Assembly (NCBI RefSeq): GCF_964355755.1
Contig: NC_092676.1
Span: 25,402,288 to 25,466,287 of the forward strand
Source: Antedon mediterranea
Lineage: Eukaryota > Echinodermata > Crinoidea > Comatulida > Antedonidae
Length of the DNA stretch: 64,000 bases
Direction: 5' to 3'
A program made the translations under genes and the position numbers. The notes under the pieces are model-generated. The model was not told the origin of the DNA. It saw nothing but the letters and a program-made list of their open reading frames with translations, and ran no database searches. Position 1 is the stretch's first letter. Every line of letters begins with the position of its first letter. Below are positions 11,298-23,744 of this stretch, one piece after another.

Positions 11298-14200
11298 ATG
11301 AATTACCAATCAAACCAGATCATGATGGAATCCTCTAAATCAGCTGCTGCCCCCGAGGGCATTGCCGGTGCCAGAAACGAAACTGCTCTTCTTGAGCTTA
11401 TGGAGAGCACCGGCTACAACATAATTCAAGAAAATGGTCAGAGGAAATTCGGTGGACCACCTCCTGATTGGGGAGCAGATGTTCCAACTCCCTCAAAAGG
11501 TTGCGAAGTATTTGTGGGTAAGATCCCCCGTGATTTATTTGAAGATGAACTTGTGCCAGTTTTCATGAAAATTGGTAGAATTTATGAACTTCGATTGATG
11601 ATGGATTTCAGTGGAAACAACCGTGGTTATGCATTTGTCATGTTCACAAACAAAGAAGATGCTAAGAAAGCCATCAAGCAATTAAATAATTATGAAATTA
11701 GAAAAGGTCGATATCTTGGTGTTTGTGGTAGTGTAGATAACTGTCGCTTATTTGTTGGCGGAATACCAAAGAATAAAAAGCGTGAAGAAATCTTATCCGA
11801 AATGAAGAAAGTAACTGAAGATGTCGTTGATGTTATCGTCTATCCAAGTGCTGTAGACAAGACAAAAAATCGGGGATTTGCTTTCGTAGAATACGAGAAC
11901 CATAGAGCTGCAGCAATGGCCAGAAGAAAGCTGATACCTGGAAGAATTCAACTTTGGGGACATCAAATCATGGTGGATTGGGCAGAACCAGAACAGGATG
12001 TCGATGAGGATATCATGAGAACGGTAACCATTTTATTAATACTTCATGATTTTGTACTAGGCCTAGTGTATTATTTCGCTACCCCTATTGAATTGAATTG
12101 AAATTTATATTTATACTGGGTAACCTCTTCAGTCAAAGACTGGTCTCCCAGAGGGCCCAGTTGGTGATCAGTGGCTGTGATGTACTAATACACCGGGGTA
12201 AGTAAGTAAGTAAGTAATATTTATTGCTTTCCAAATACAGTACAAATAAATAAAACAGAATAATGTAAATGAAATAAAAAGAGAAACATTAAATATAAAA
12301 ATACAAGACTAGACAAGAAAATAAGCATGGAAAGCAGGGGATGGCCTTAAAGCCCAGAGGTACTAGGTTCTTTAAAGTGCACACGAGTTAGATGTGTACA
12401 CTGGCCCTACGGTTTATAGTCCTTATCCGAGAAGACTCGTTCTACCACCAGAACCATGGAGTGAGTGAGCCTCGAACCCCTGCCGATGTTATGGCTACGT
12501 GATTACGGTTCCACTGTCTTAACCGCTCGGCCACTCACTCACTTAGGCAGGCTATGTTGCATGATTTTCAGTGTTCACTAAAAAAAATGCAATGAATAGG
12601 CCTACCTACACTCATTTTCATATGAGGTTAGTGCAGTGCTTTTAAATGGTACTTATTTGAATGGTCTTGCCTTAATTAAAATATATGGGATGGTCGAATA
12701 AAAAACTTATTTCAAATGAATTATTAGTTACAATTTCATAAAAGATAGTGCCCCAAGATTTAAAAACACCAATAGTTCCTAAGGACAATTTAGTTTGTTT
12801 TGTTTGTAACCCCATATTAAGAATTACCATAAATAATCTTTAATACTTTACCGATTCATTGCCGTCTATTGAACTTTAACAAAAGGTAGTTAAACACTCA
12901 AAATCTTAATGTGGTTTCACACAGCAAACACAGAACAGGTATGACAACATGTTGAATTGCAACATCAGCCATTATTAATTTCAAACTTTTCACATGTGGT
13001 TTCAGCAACAATGTTTATTTACTAAAATTAGGATTAACTACAATCTATTCAATTATCTTTTGTTGTAATTATAAATATCGGCTATGTCTAACCACATCTA
13101 AGATACTGTAAACCACAAATGAAAGAACAACTTTTACACACTATTTATGCACCACCAATTAGATTTCAGTTTCAACATTTTATTTCTTGGAAATTCATAT
13201 TCTGATCAGAATATTATACAATGTTCACCAAATGTAATTATTTTGTTATTTAATAATTAATTACAAATATGGTTAGACGTAGTAAACTATAATTTTGTAC
13301 TAATAACAACCTTTACTCTACAACTCACTAAATCAGTCTGACCTCTGGTTTTACTGGGCTAAACCATCATCTTTTTTTTTTTTGTGGATGAAATCAAGTA
13401 CACAATCTAAAGGAATTACTTTAATCGTTAACTAAATGTGATTTGAATTTTGAAAAGGTTTCTTTTGGGAATAATATGATTAATTAAAAAAATATAAATA
13501 TTTACAAGCCTAAGGAAAAAAATCTAAATCTCGACATCAAACATACACATTTTTTTTATTATAGTCTTTATTAATAATAGTATAATATTTATTAAAAATA
13601 TAAATATCTTCAAAGAAGAAAACAAATCTAAATCTGTTAATTATACTTGTATAATCTAAATATTTATTTATGTATTGATTAAATTTCAAACTACTGCTAT
13701 TTTTTTTGTATTAAATTATAGATTTTCATGTATTGCTCAAACCATTTTTAGACAAACAGTGAACTTCTATTATTAATCAACCATGCCATACATTTTCTAT
13801 TATTATGCTATAAAATGTTATATTTTAAAATGAAATTTTTCTCTGTCATTTACATCTGCATGTGTTTCGGCATCGCTAAACCATGGAGTAGTGTTGGTCT
13901 TAAACCAATTGCAAACAAACTTGAATCGTTCCTTTATTTACATAGAGTGGTTGTTATACAAGTGTTTAGCATTTATAGACAGGATTTATGGTGACTAATG
14001 CAGTATTAGCAAGATATTTGAATGTTAATAGGTTAACCTGAAATGTAAATTCATTTCTCTATTGAGAAATAAATTTAATAATTATAATATTAATCAAATG
14101 TAATTAATACATTTTTAAATATATAAAGTAAATATTCAGTTTTACCAAACGTCATATTTAAAATAAGAACATTTTAGGGGAAAAAAGTATTGTCCCCAAA

Positions 14201-17200
14201 AAACATAAAAGATGAAAAGTAATCAAATCATTGCATATTCAACAAAAACATTTGAAAAGAAAAAATATTTTTTCAGGGAACAATATTGATATATTGATAT
14301 TTATTTTATTTCATTTCAAGAAAACAAAATAAATTATATATTATGATCTTTAATCATCTGGAAAACTAACATTTAAAGTACAACATTTTTTTATTAATTA
14401 TATATTTTGTTGGTAGATTTAGCTTTAAACATCAAACACTTTACTTACTAGTAGACCCGAGTGAGGTCACTTATTGTGGGAGGTTTAATTGATAATCAAC
14501 ATGAGAGATAAAATATGCCATTTATCATGATATCTTTATAGCAGAACAAACAAATATATTTGCTAATCAGATGGAAAGAGTATACCACTATTAAATATGT
14601 TACAGATTATCCAATAAGGGCCAAAGTACAAACGCATGTTGTACATGTGGCACTAGTATTGAAACTAGCCGAAATATGGTTAATTATAAATGGAACAAAA
14701 ATTAATTTAACATCAAAATGTCAATCAAATGATAATTAATGATGATTTAATTTTTTTTTATATATTTTCATATTAAACTTTATACTTATTACAAAACATT
14801 TTATAATTAGTTAAACAAAATAATACCCGTAAATAAATTTATATAATTTGCCACCCTATCAAAATGTATTAAATCCTTTAAACAGCTAAAATAAACTAAA
14901 ATATTCTGCCACGTAGATGCTTAGTGTTATAGTCTGTTTAATTTATTTAAATTTGTTGCTTTTTTTTAGGTTAAAATTTTATATGTGAGAAACCTAATGT
15001 TAAACACAACAGAAGAAACACTCGAAAAGGAGTTCAATAGAAACAAGGAGGGATCGGTGGAAAGGGTAAAGAAACTCAGGGATTTTGCATTTGTTCACTT
15101 CAGAACAAGAGAAGACGCTTTAGAAACCTTAGACTCTATGAATGGTTAGTATATTAAATATCTATTTGGTTTACATTTATTTTAAATCAAACTTTGCATA
15201 TATATATTAACCTACAGCATTGCATTAATTATTATATTATGCCAAGTTAATTTGTTTCCACTTAAATAAAAGCTTGTAGTATTGCGTTGCGGTTATGCAT
15301 CATTTTGTAAACGGTTTTTCATACTCACGGATAGCTCATTGAAAAAAAGTATGAATATAGAAGAGCCTGTACTTCTAAAGAGTTATTTATAATTTGGTGA
15401 ATATTTAATAATAGGTGAATTTATTGATGGATCCCAAATTGAAGTAGTTCTTGCTAAACCAGTTGATCGTAACAACTTTCAACAACGCATGACACGGGGA
15501 ACAGTTCGAAGTGCCTACAATCAAAACCAGGGATACAATTCAAACATTGCACCTTACTATGAAGCCCATCAAGCCTATGCTCCAGTCAATGCAGGACCTC
15601 CTCAACACCAACCATATCAACCACAACTTCAATACACTAAGTAAGTGAATATTCCAAATTGTTTGATCCAAACCATATTAAAAACTGTCTATTTCATGCC
15701 TAAATCGGCTACCTGTTCTCTCCCAGTGGAGAGCCATGGTAGAAGAAGATAAGTTCATTGAGCATTTTGTCTATTTGATGTCCGAAATATTGATGTAAAA
15801 AAGAACCAGTGTTCTCTTTATAGATAAAACATATTAAAGTAAACGTTTTTTACACAGCTATGCAGCTAGGGGAGCCACATACACCAACGTTCCTAAGGTA
15901 GCAACTGGCGGTACAAGAGGAAGGGGTCGTGGGGCAGCAGGTATGCGTGGTGCTGGTGGTACCAGAGCTTATGGTTATGTCGGAAGAGGTGGATACAGAT
16001 TTGATAAAAAACCACAAGAGGTAAACATTTTAATATTCGTAGAATATTAATTTAATAAATATTTTTTGAAGCTAATAAAAGTTAATTCATTTTTCATTTA
16101 ACAATATAATATAATTATAACATTAACTAGCAAATATTTTGGTATATATATTTATTTTCGTTATTATTACAAATAGCTAATCTAATTATAAAACTGTATG
16201 CCTATCATAAGCCCCTTTCATACAGAGCTGTAAGACGGTAATATTGCGGTAATTCGCGAACGCCGGCTTATGTGTGAAAGGGTAAAAACCCCTTAATGCC
16301 GGCTTCCGTTAGACCGCCTCTGGACCTAGTAAAATTGCGGTAATATTACCGTCACGGTCGTAAGCCTTATCTGTGTGAAAGAGTCCACGATATAACGCCT
16401 GCTTACGCAGTGAAGCAAGGATAAATTCGGGACATTTTCCTTGATTGAGAAAGACTGTGGCAATTACTTTAGGCCAAATTATTAGATTATATCCATTATA
16501 TATATATATTTTTAGGTTAGTTTGTAAATAATACAATGGAAGAATACGGCCAATAATAATAAAAATATAACAGGTCCAAAGATTATTTAACTTGCTGTAA
16601 CGTATGTAAGCCTAGGCCCTAGTTAGCATAGTTCTAGCAGGAACATCCTCCGGCGGTGCGCGCTCCCGGTGCTAGCTCATAACAGCTTCTGATAATTAAA
16701 TTCGCGTCTATTTGTAGGCCTAATAGATTTTGTTTCTGTAGAATGGCCATCACGATCGGGCAGTTATTAGCACGGAGTGGTGTTGGGCAAAAATATAGAT
16801 TTTATGCATCGTAAATAAAAAAAACTTAACGACGGACACAAAACAACATCAGCAAACATGTGCGCGCATGGCATGTTTTGTCGCCGGCGGCAGGTGCCCG
16901 CCATTTTTTTTCTCAAAAAGTGCGACCTCTATTTTATGAAGACCGTAATCTTTAAAATTGCGCCTTTCCACTGTGGCCTTTCACACAGAAGACGGTAAAA
17001 TTACCGTAATATTACCTTCTGTGTGAATGGGTTTAGACCGGCAATAACGCCGGCTTGCTTACCGCAATATTGCCGAAGTTCTGTGTGAAAAGGCCTATAC
17101 AGTAACATAGGGCCTATATTGTAATATTAATAATGACTCCCACTAAATTGTAGTAGTGAAATTTATGCTTTGTGATAACAAGTTCGTCCATACTTGCTTT

Positions 17201-20200
17201 TTTTAACTTAACGCTATCTAGCTTTTACTTAATGATAATTTAAAATAAAATTGATTACCCTTTACAATTTGTCTCCTTTTTTCTTTTATTTGCCCAAAAA
17301 TAAATCAAATGGTAAACATGAATAAAATATTTACTTTTTTTTTTACTTTAAAAAGAGAAAATATATAATTAGCATAGTACTACTATGTCAAGTTTGGCTA
17401 AATACTTTATCTATTAATATTATTTTAACCTTTGTGTATGAGTTATTTTGCATTGTTTTTAGTTAACCTCTACTAATACATTGTTTACATTGTGTATGCT
17501 ACTTAGCCAAGAGTTTTTGATATTATGCCTGGCATGCAGCTGACTCCTACCAATCCAGTAACATTGAAGCCTGAAAAATCTACTTTACAGGTACTATCTA
17601 CGTGTGGACACAACCTATAGCACTTCACTTAACTTCCATCTACTTTGTAAATTGTTCCATAGTTCCTATAAAGCTCTGTCTACACTATCAAACTTTTTAT
17701 GTGACAACAAAATGTGATGATGTTATATCATTACCATATTTGGGGACATCACACTTTTTTCGTCAAAATAGTTTGATAGTGTAAAGCTTAAGTGAGGTTT
17801 TCGTTTCGGGACAGTAGACGAAGAAGATGGTAATTTAACATCTTCTTTCTCTACCGCCACTAAACAAAAGCTTGGCCAGAGTATCTCCGCTATATCATGC
17901 ATGCCATAGTTTTATAAATAAACCACCAATAACAATTTTGTACTCTGTATCTTTACTTTTATTTTTTTCATTAATTTTGCATGTGTCTGTTTTAATCATT
18001 CACTAACTATTATATAATATTATTATATTAATACAATGGCTACAGTACATTGTGTTATATATCTTACTCAATTTTATATTCTTTTACATTTAGATTACAT
18101 TTTTATATTTGATGTTCTTGTGTGCAATTGTTCATAAATTTTATATAGTTAAATTTTTGTATTTTCTATGTACATACATTAAATTTAATCTTAAATTTGT
18201 TTTTTTAATAACCACAATAATAAATGAAATTGTAGTTAATCATATACTGATGTTTTTCTTGCAATTTTCTTATTTATAGGTACTTGAAGAATATTGCATG
18301 AAAAGCAATTATGGTTCTCCAACATATACCCTCCTTTCCACAACAGGCCAGGATGAGGTCCAAAGATTTGTATTTAAAGTAAATATTTTAAACAAATTAT
18401 TCTTTGGGCATAATTAAAGCTAAAGTAGGAGTGGGGTTTATACAGAGTTACTATGTCAGTACAATACTGTATTCGACCTAATATAATCCCATGCACATAA
18501 TTTAAAGCTCTGTCTACACTATCAAACTAGTTTGACAAAAAAAAGTGTCATGTTCAAATATGGTAGTGATATGGCATCATCATGTCCATATGAGGCATAT
18601 CACATTTGTCGCATAAAGATGGGATGCATTATACAAGGTGAAATAGGATATATTTGTGGACCATCCCTTGTGTTTTCTCACATAAATAAATGTCAATTTA
18701 ATCTTGCACTTTGTTATTTCCCATCATAGGTAACAATTCCAGCTCTTCAACCACATTTCCCACAGGGAATAACACCTACTAAAATATGTGAATCTGTGGA
18801 AATTGCCAAGAAATTAGCTGCAGAATTTGCTTGTTTGCAACTAGGAGTTCCAGTTCCAGAAAGTATGTTTTAATCCATTATGGTTTGTGATATAGAATGC
18901 GTCTTGAAGTTTCTAGAATATTTAGGCTTTTTCATGAGGTAAAACAATAGTAAATGTTCTACAAAACGGTGCTTATGGTTATTGTCATTGTCAATATTAC
19001 TATGCCATATTTTATGTTTTAAAAAAATGTGGGGGTGGGGTGGTTGTGTAAGTACTATGTGGATCTAATTGTATTAAAAACGGTGATTTTATCTCAATTG
19101 TTCAACTCAATCTTTATTGCTAAATATTTTACCTTATGAAAATTACCTAAATGTGTCTCAGTTCTTTTTAATGTTTAAAGATGTATTGTCTCCCAAAAAC
19201 ATGAAAAATGAAGATTAATAAAATCAGACTTTGAATAGTCCATTTTGCAGGTTTTTATGGGTGTTTTTGCAAGCTAACTTCTATAAAAAAAAAACAATTC
19301 ATTTGTTCACTTATAAAATATAATAAAATAAATGGTTAAATTCAACCAAAAACCCATTGTCTGGCAGCCAATTTAATAAATATTATGTGAAATTAAAATG
19401 GCATATTCAACAACAAATTTGGAAGGGAAAAACAATTTTTTTTAGGGGGACAATATATCTTTAATGTAGAACACGTTCTTGTTTCATCCAAAATAGTTGA
19501 ATACATTTCATAGTATGCTTTCCGTACATGTCATGCCGCCAGTTGCATTTCATTCATGTTTTCCAAATACCAGACTGCTTTATAACACTGCTCCTCAAAT
19601 ATTTGTGATTACCCTCTGTTTAGGTAGGCCTGTTGGCAAACAAATTTGCTTAAGCCATGCAAAGTCAAAAGCGAGTAGATAAGAGTTGAAGTAATGTTTT
19701 AAGTATGATAATTCTCCAAAATAAAGATAATTTTATGTTCCTTTGAAGAAATTTTATGGCTAGTTCAATTCTGGTCAGCTCTAGGAATATTTATAGTATA
19801 TTTTTTAACTCAGATTTTAGCAAAATACTGTGATTTTTCTGATGCAAAATTTAAACTAAATATAATCATTTAGACAATATCGATAAATAGATAAATATTT
19901 TCTATATAAAATAAATGAAATGTAAACAGTTTTTAACCTAGAACTATAGGATAACCATCTATGCTGACTTTGATAAAATAATATTTTAAAATCCAATCAA
20001 ATGACGTCATGATTAGTACGGGAAATAATATTGTGACAATACAATGATTTCGGATCATGACGTCATTTGATTGGATTTTAAACAATATTATTCAGCATAA
20101 ATTGTTATCATATAGTTCAAGCATAAAAGCTTTTCTAATTTCTTGTGTTTTATGTGAGAAAAATGTATGTTTACCTTTTTTATCATTATCGTCCTAATGT

Positions 20201-20956
20201 AAATGGGCCTTTAACTTGGTATTACATTTTGACTTTGAATGGCTCTTAAATTGCAGGCGGTGAGTCCCCCAGCACAACGCCTGTGCTCAGTTCACCCGCA
20301 TCACCACCAGTTTATCAAGCACCTCCACCCATGGGGCCTGGCTACACCATGGTGACCAATGCACATGCGGCTAATGAAGCCCTACATCCTTCTGCTACAT
20401 TTGTTAATGTACCCATGACTACAACACCAACCATTGTCACTCACCAACCAGGAGTCATTCAAGGTAAGACTCGACTCTATCCTTGTCTTTCATATCAAAC
20501 ATGCTTATTATTGTCACATCATATATATCACATTCTTACCTCTTCATAATTGTGTTAAATGTTTTCTTATTTTCGGTTATTTTCATATATATCTATGTCC
20601 TATATAAGTGTTTTTGTTTTTGCTGAATCGTCTGGTGTTACCTGCCCCTCTTGAACATGTTGAGCTCTGTCTACACTATCAAACTTTATGTGACAAAAAG
20701 TGTGATGTGCTCATATATGGACATGATGATGTCATATCACTAGCATATTTGGGTATATCACTACAATATTTAGGTATATCACTACCATGTTTAAGCACAT
20801 CATACTTATTTTGTCAAACTAGTTTGATAGTGTAGACAGAGCTTTAGACTGTCGGACTACCTCATGCAATCAACATCTAATATGTAGAGAAATAGTTGTA
20901 TCATGTCATTTAAATATTAACTGAATTATAACTATTTTCTTACAGCTGTGTGGTAG
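11298..20956 (+). CDS. A1CF: A1CF/RBM46/RBM47-family RNA-binding protein
   Basis: Exons: 11298-12023, 14970-15144, 15415-15640, 15858-16020, 17507-17590, 18280-18378, 18730-18862, 20257-20463, 20946-20956; 1824 nt, 607 aa plus TAG. The N-terminal family signature ([19 protein letters not shown]) precedes three RRMs: RRM1 ~69-147 ([14 protein letters not shown]), RRM2 ~149-231 ([14 protein letters not shown]), RRM3 ~244-315 (ILYVRNL, DFAFVHF). Then come an Arg-Gly-rich stretch (~390-425), a DND1-type dsRNA-binding domain over three exons (~459-535, [27 protein letters not shown]) and a Pro-rich tail ending AVW. In vertebrates A1CF supports APOBEC1 RNA editing and RBM46/47 control mRNA stability and splicing. 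The presence of the dsRBD argues for A1CF or RBM46; it may be the unduplicated invertebrate ancestor. Without its last exon the frame would lose only two residues. Editing function is not implied. Confidence 0.93.
12197..12545 (-). repeat. tRNA-derived SINE, minus strand
   Basis: On the minus strand it begins gtgagtgagtggccgagcgg, giving a clear A-box (tggccgagcggttaag), then a B-box (ggggttcgaggc) about 50 nt on, a unique body, and ends in a TTAC simple repeat (gtaagtaagtaag on the plus strand). The A-box text is typical of Leu/Ser-type tRNAs. Inserted in intron 1 of the A1CF-like gene. Confidence 0.75.
14185..14290. mobile_element. Decayed MITE family 2 fragment
   Basis: Shows gtattgtccccaaaaaacat, gatgaaaagtaatcaaatca and attcaacaaaaacattt, then ttttcagggaacaat. 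All are diverged matches to the other family 2 copies, with much of the centre deleted. Confidence 0.5.
16209..17096. mobile_element. Harbinger-like non-autonomous DNA transposon
   Basis: Left end agcccctttcatacagagct and right end ctgtgtgaaaaggcct are inverted and related. Both ends hold repeated sub-blocks (ggtaatattgcggtaa, gccggctta; gcaatattgccg, aacgccggct). The element is flanked by ATA on both sides (3-bp possible target duplication). Length and 3-bp flank suggest PIF/Harbinger, but no transposase frame is visible. Lies in intron 4 of the A1CF-like gene. Confidence 0.55.
17669..17790. mobile_element. MITE family 1 copy
   Basis: Left end taaagctctgtctacacta, right end gtttgatagtgtaaagctta. 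The right terminus has lost the gacag block. Lies in the A1CF-like gene 78 bp after a splice donor. Confidence 0.8.
18503..18620. mobile_element. MITE family 1 copy, right end lost
   Basis: Left end taaagctctgtctacacta with agtttgacaaaaaaaag and the ggtagtgatatggcatcatc core. The right inverted repeat is absent. Confidence 0.75.
19175..19464. mobile_element. MITE family 2 copy
   Basis: Both ends are present (ttaaagatgtattgtctccc and gggggacaatatatctttaa), with the internal ggttaaattcaaccaaaaac and ctggcagccaatt blocks. Lies in the A1CF-like gene. Confidence 0.8.
19978..20094. repeat. Near-perfect palindrome with paired CRE-like sites
   Basis: The arm aaaatccaatcaaatgacgt at 19989 is mirrored by acgtcatttgattggatttt near 20060, around a ~40-nt loop. 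Each arm includes the palindrome TGACGTCA. It looks like a small fold-back MITE in intron 7 of the A1CF-like gene. Confidence 0.7.
20663..20846. mobile_element. MITE family 1 copy, long form
   Basis: Starts gagctctgtctacactatca and ends tagtgtagacagagcttta. The core has three tandem catatttgggtatatcacta-like units where other copies have one or two. In the last intron of the A1CF-like gene, 99 bp before its final exon. Confidence 0.85.
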
Positions 20957-21059
20957 AAGTTGAACACTGATCATGTGGTAAAAAAAAAAATTATCAACAA
21001 CAATTCTCAGACAGTGGTTATTATAGCGATAAATTTAAACACAGATTTCCTTTTTCATA

Positions 21060-21936
21060 GGCCCCGTTTCTGCTGCCAAAAATATACCGTATATATACGG
21101 TATATTTTATATACGGTATATTTTTTGGCAGCAGAAATGGGTCTCATAAAAAATATACCGTATATATATGCGGTATATATACCGTATAAATATCCCCATC
21201 GTTTGTGGATATTATACGGTATATTCCAAAATATACCGTATATTTCGTACCCCATTTCTGCTGCACTCAAAATATACCGTAAATGTGACCCGACTCGTGA
21301 CACGAGGTCAAAAACTAACAGAGCGCGACGCGTTTGTTTTGGTTTTTCTGCTGCATTGAAAGTTGAAACACACGTGTAAAAGCAAGCAACAGATCAAAAT
21401 GTCACTGTGGACCGAACAAATCACTTTTTTTGCAATTCAATTGTGGGGGGAAGCGAAGGTTGGGGGGGAGACTGCATGGCAACAGAAGAGATACCGAGAT
21501 TTTAATTACCATAAATCGAATGTTCTTACACGACAACAACGTGATGTAAAATCATGGTAAAATACTGTATAATAGAAAATGGAAATTAAAACGGCAATAT
21601 AGGATAATATAGCATAATATAAACTCAATTTGAATAACAGAGTTTATTTATAGTGACATTTCTAGATTGTGCTTGTATGTGCGGTGTAAATTCGTTGCCA
21701 CTTCTGCTCATTAGATTTAAAATAGAAAGCAATGCTGTCATGTAACCTCACTACACGAGACTCTAGGTCAATCCATACTTCCGTCTCACGAAATGCATTT
21801 TGGGTAATGAAAGCCAACTTTTTTACAACCCACCCACGAAGTATGTGCAGCGGAAACGGTGCACGAATTTCATATACGGTATATTTATACGGTATATTTA
21901 TACGGTATATTTTGGGTTGGCAGCAGAAACGGGCCC
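21060..21936. mobile_element. Non-autonomous DNA transposon with TACGGTATA palindromes
   Basis: Terminal inverted repeats read GGCCCCGTTTCTGCTGCC (left) and GGGCCCGTTTCTGCTGCC (right, complement), flanked by ATA on both sides. Subterminal regions are packed with ataccgtatata / tatacggtat palindromes. A second internal inverted pair (gcagcagaaatgggtc at 21130, ccccatttctgctgc at 21251) suggests a nested or rearranged copy at the left end. No transposase frame. It starts 104 bp after the stop of the A1CF-like gene. Confidence 0.65.
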
Positions 21937-22248
21937 ATAGAGATTATATAGATATTCCTAATACTACAAATTGTGCTATATTTGCAGTATACTAAGCTCA
22001 GTATTCATCATTCATTTAATAATACAGTCAACGCCTTACTCTTTCACAGTGTTTGCTATATAAGGAGCTTTTGATTTCAAAACAACATTTTAATATGTGG
22101 AAGTACTTTTGTTGAGGTTCTTTTTTGTCAAGTCGTTTGACCAAATTTGGTTGTTTCTAGGTCCAGACGAAAACTTGCAATCTGTTATTACATACATACG
22201 TATTTTAACTTTTTTGGGTGTATATACACTAATAATACAATGCATAAT

Positions 22249-22606
22249 TTAAAGATGTATTGTCCCCCAAAAACATGAAAAATGAAGATTAATTAAATCA
22301 GACTTTGAATATGTTATTTTGTAGTTTAAATAAAGTTATCACTTTCATAGAAAAAAAAACAAACAAAATAATATTTTCACTTGTAAAATGACAAATTAAA
22401 TGGTTAAATTCAACCAAAAATCCATTGGCTGGCAGCCAATTTGACCGTGTTTTGCTGACAATTACATTGTTCTTTTTTTAGGTAAATACATTTTTTTTCG
22501 ATCCAATCTTTGATTAAAGTGGATAACTATTATGTTACATTACAATGGACTATTCAACAACAAAATTGTTAAGAATTATTTTTTCAGGGGGACAATACAT
22601 CTTTAA
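22249..22606. mobile_element. MITE family 2 copy, full length
   Basis: Ends ttaaagatgtattgtccccc and gggggacaatacatctttaa match as inverted repeats. The internal gaccgtgttttgctgacaat stretch is longer than in other copies. It makes a good reference copy. Confidence 0.85.
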
Positions 22607-22865
22607 AGCCTCTCTCCACCCACCCAGGTGTACAACTGGATACCTGATAACTAGCTGCATTATGGGAATATGTTTCCATATGGGGAATGTTTCAAGGGAA
22701 AAATGGCAAAAAGCTTCCTACTTTCTAGGATTTTTATCAGATAATCTATATTGTTTTGACAACTCTTTAACATGACCACAGTGCTGATTTTGCCATTTTC
22801 CCGCTAACTTTACTGTAGAGGTTTCACAACATTAGGCACTTTATAAATCCAGAATATTAATTATT
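22607..22865 (+). repeat. SINE-like dispersed repeat
   Basis: Same body as 2945-3137: ctctccacccacccaggtgt, ctagctgcattatgggaat, and a tail with ttcacaacattaggcac then ttataaatccag and ATT-rich sequence. It abuts the preceding MITE with no spacer. Confidence 0.55.
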
Positions 22866-23618
22866 ATGTTATCACAAATCAATGCTCCAATCAGTTATGA
22901 GAAGGTTGACTGTATTATTACATAACATGAAAAGAAGATTAGACTCCAATGAACTATAAAAGCTAACAGCATGGCTGGTAATCCAGTCTTAGATTTTTAG
23001 TTTTATATAAATATATATATTATATGATTTACAATTATGTATTCTTTCCTTTCATAGCTGAAAGGTTAGGCAATTTTCCAATAACCATCTATAAAATGAT
23101 AATTTAAAATATTGCTTTAAAACTAATATATTCAACTATATACCATGTACTATTTCTTGATTTAAATTTTCAAGAAAAAATCTAATATTTGACGTTTTAA
23201 TTGTTGTTGATTGAATTTAGAAGTTGAGATTTGGCTTTTGCCGGTGATATTTTACCAAAAAATGTTACAATGTTGAGATTATGATGTAGTTAAATGTTAC
23301 TGTTATAGACATTTAAATTATGAATACCGGTGTTTTTTTGTATACATCTCATCATTTTAGTTTGAATTTGATTTTCTTTTACTTACTTGCGTTGTATCAT
23401 TTTTTTTTTTTTTTTAGATCTTTTACGAAATACTTAACATTTAAACTGTAATTCATGTTATGATTGAATCAAATACATTCATGCTTTTCATGCCAGTTTT
23501 TAAACGGTAGGAATATTAGCAAAACAAAAACAAAACATGCATGCAAGCAAAGGTGAATATGATATACATAAAATGCTGTTTTAAGCATGCCATCCCAAAT
23601 TAAAGACCACTAAGTTCA

Positions 23619-23744
23619 TAAGCTCTGTCTACACTATCATTGTAATATGCCCAAATATGGTAGTGATATGACATCATCATGTCCATATATGGGCACATAA
23701 CATTTTTTCTCACATAAAGTTTGATAATGTTAACAGAGCTTTAG
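23619..23744. mobile_element. MITE family 1 copy
   Basis: Left end agctctgtctacactatca, right end gttaacagagcttta (with a decayed gataatgttaac in place of gatagtgtagac). Core ggtagtgatatgacatcatc is intact. Confidence 0.8.

Noticed and set aside
12024..12101. Extended first exon of the A1CF-like gene (alternative short isoform)
   Set aside because: The frame stays open into the intron for 25 codons, but the donor at 12024 and the next exon give the conserved RRM3, so the extension is probably intronic read-on.
20960..21995. Several open frames just after the A1CF-like gene
   Set aside because: Their Tyr/Ile-rich translations (YTVYIRYILYTVYF-type) come from the TACGGTATA palindromes of the transposon there.
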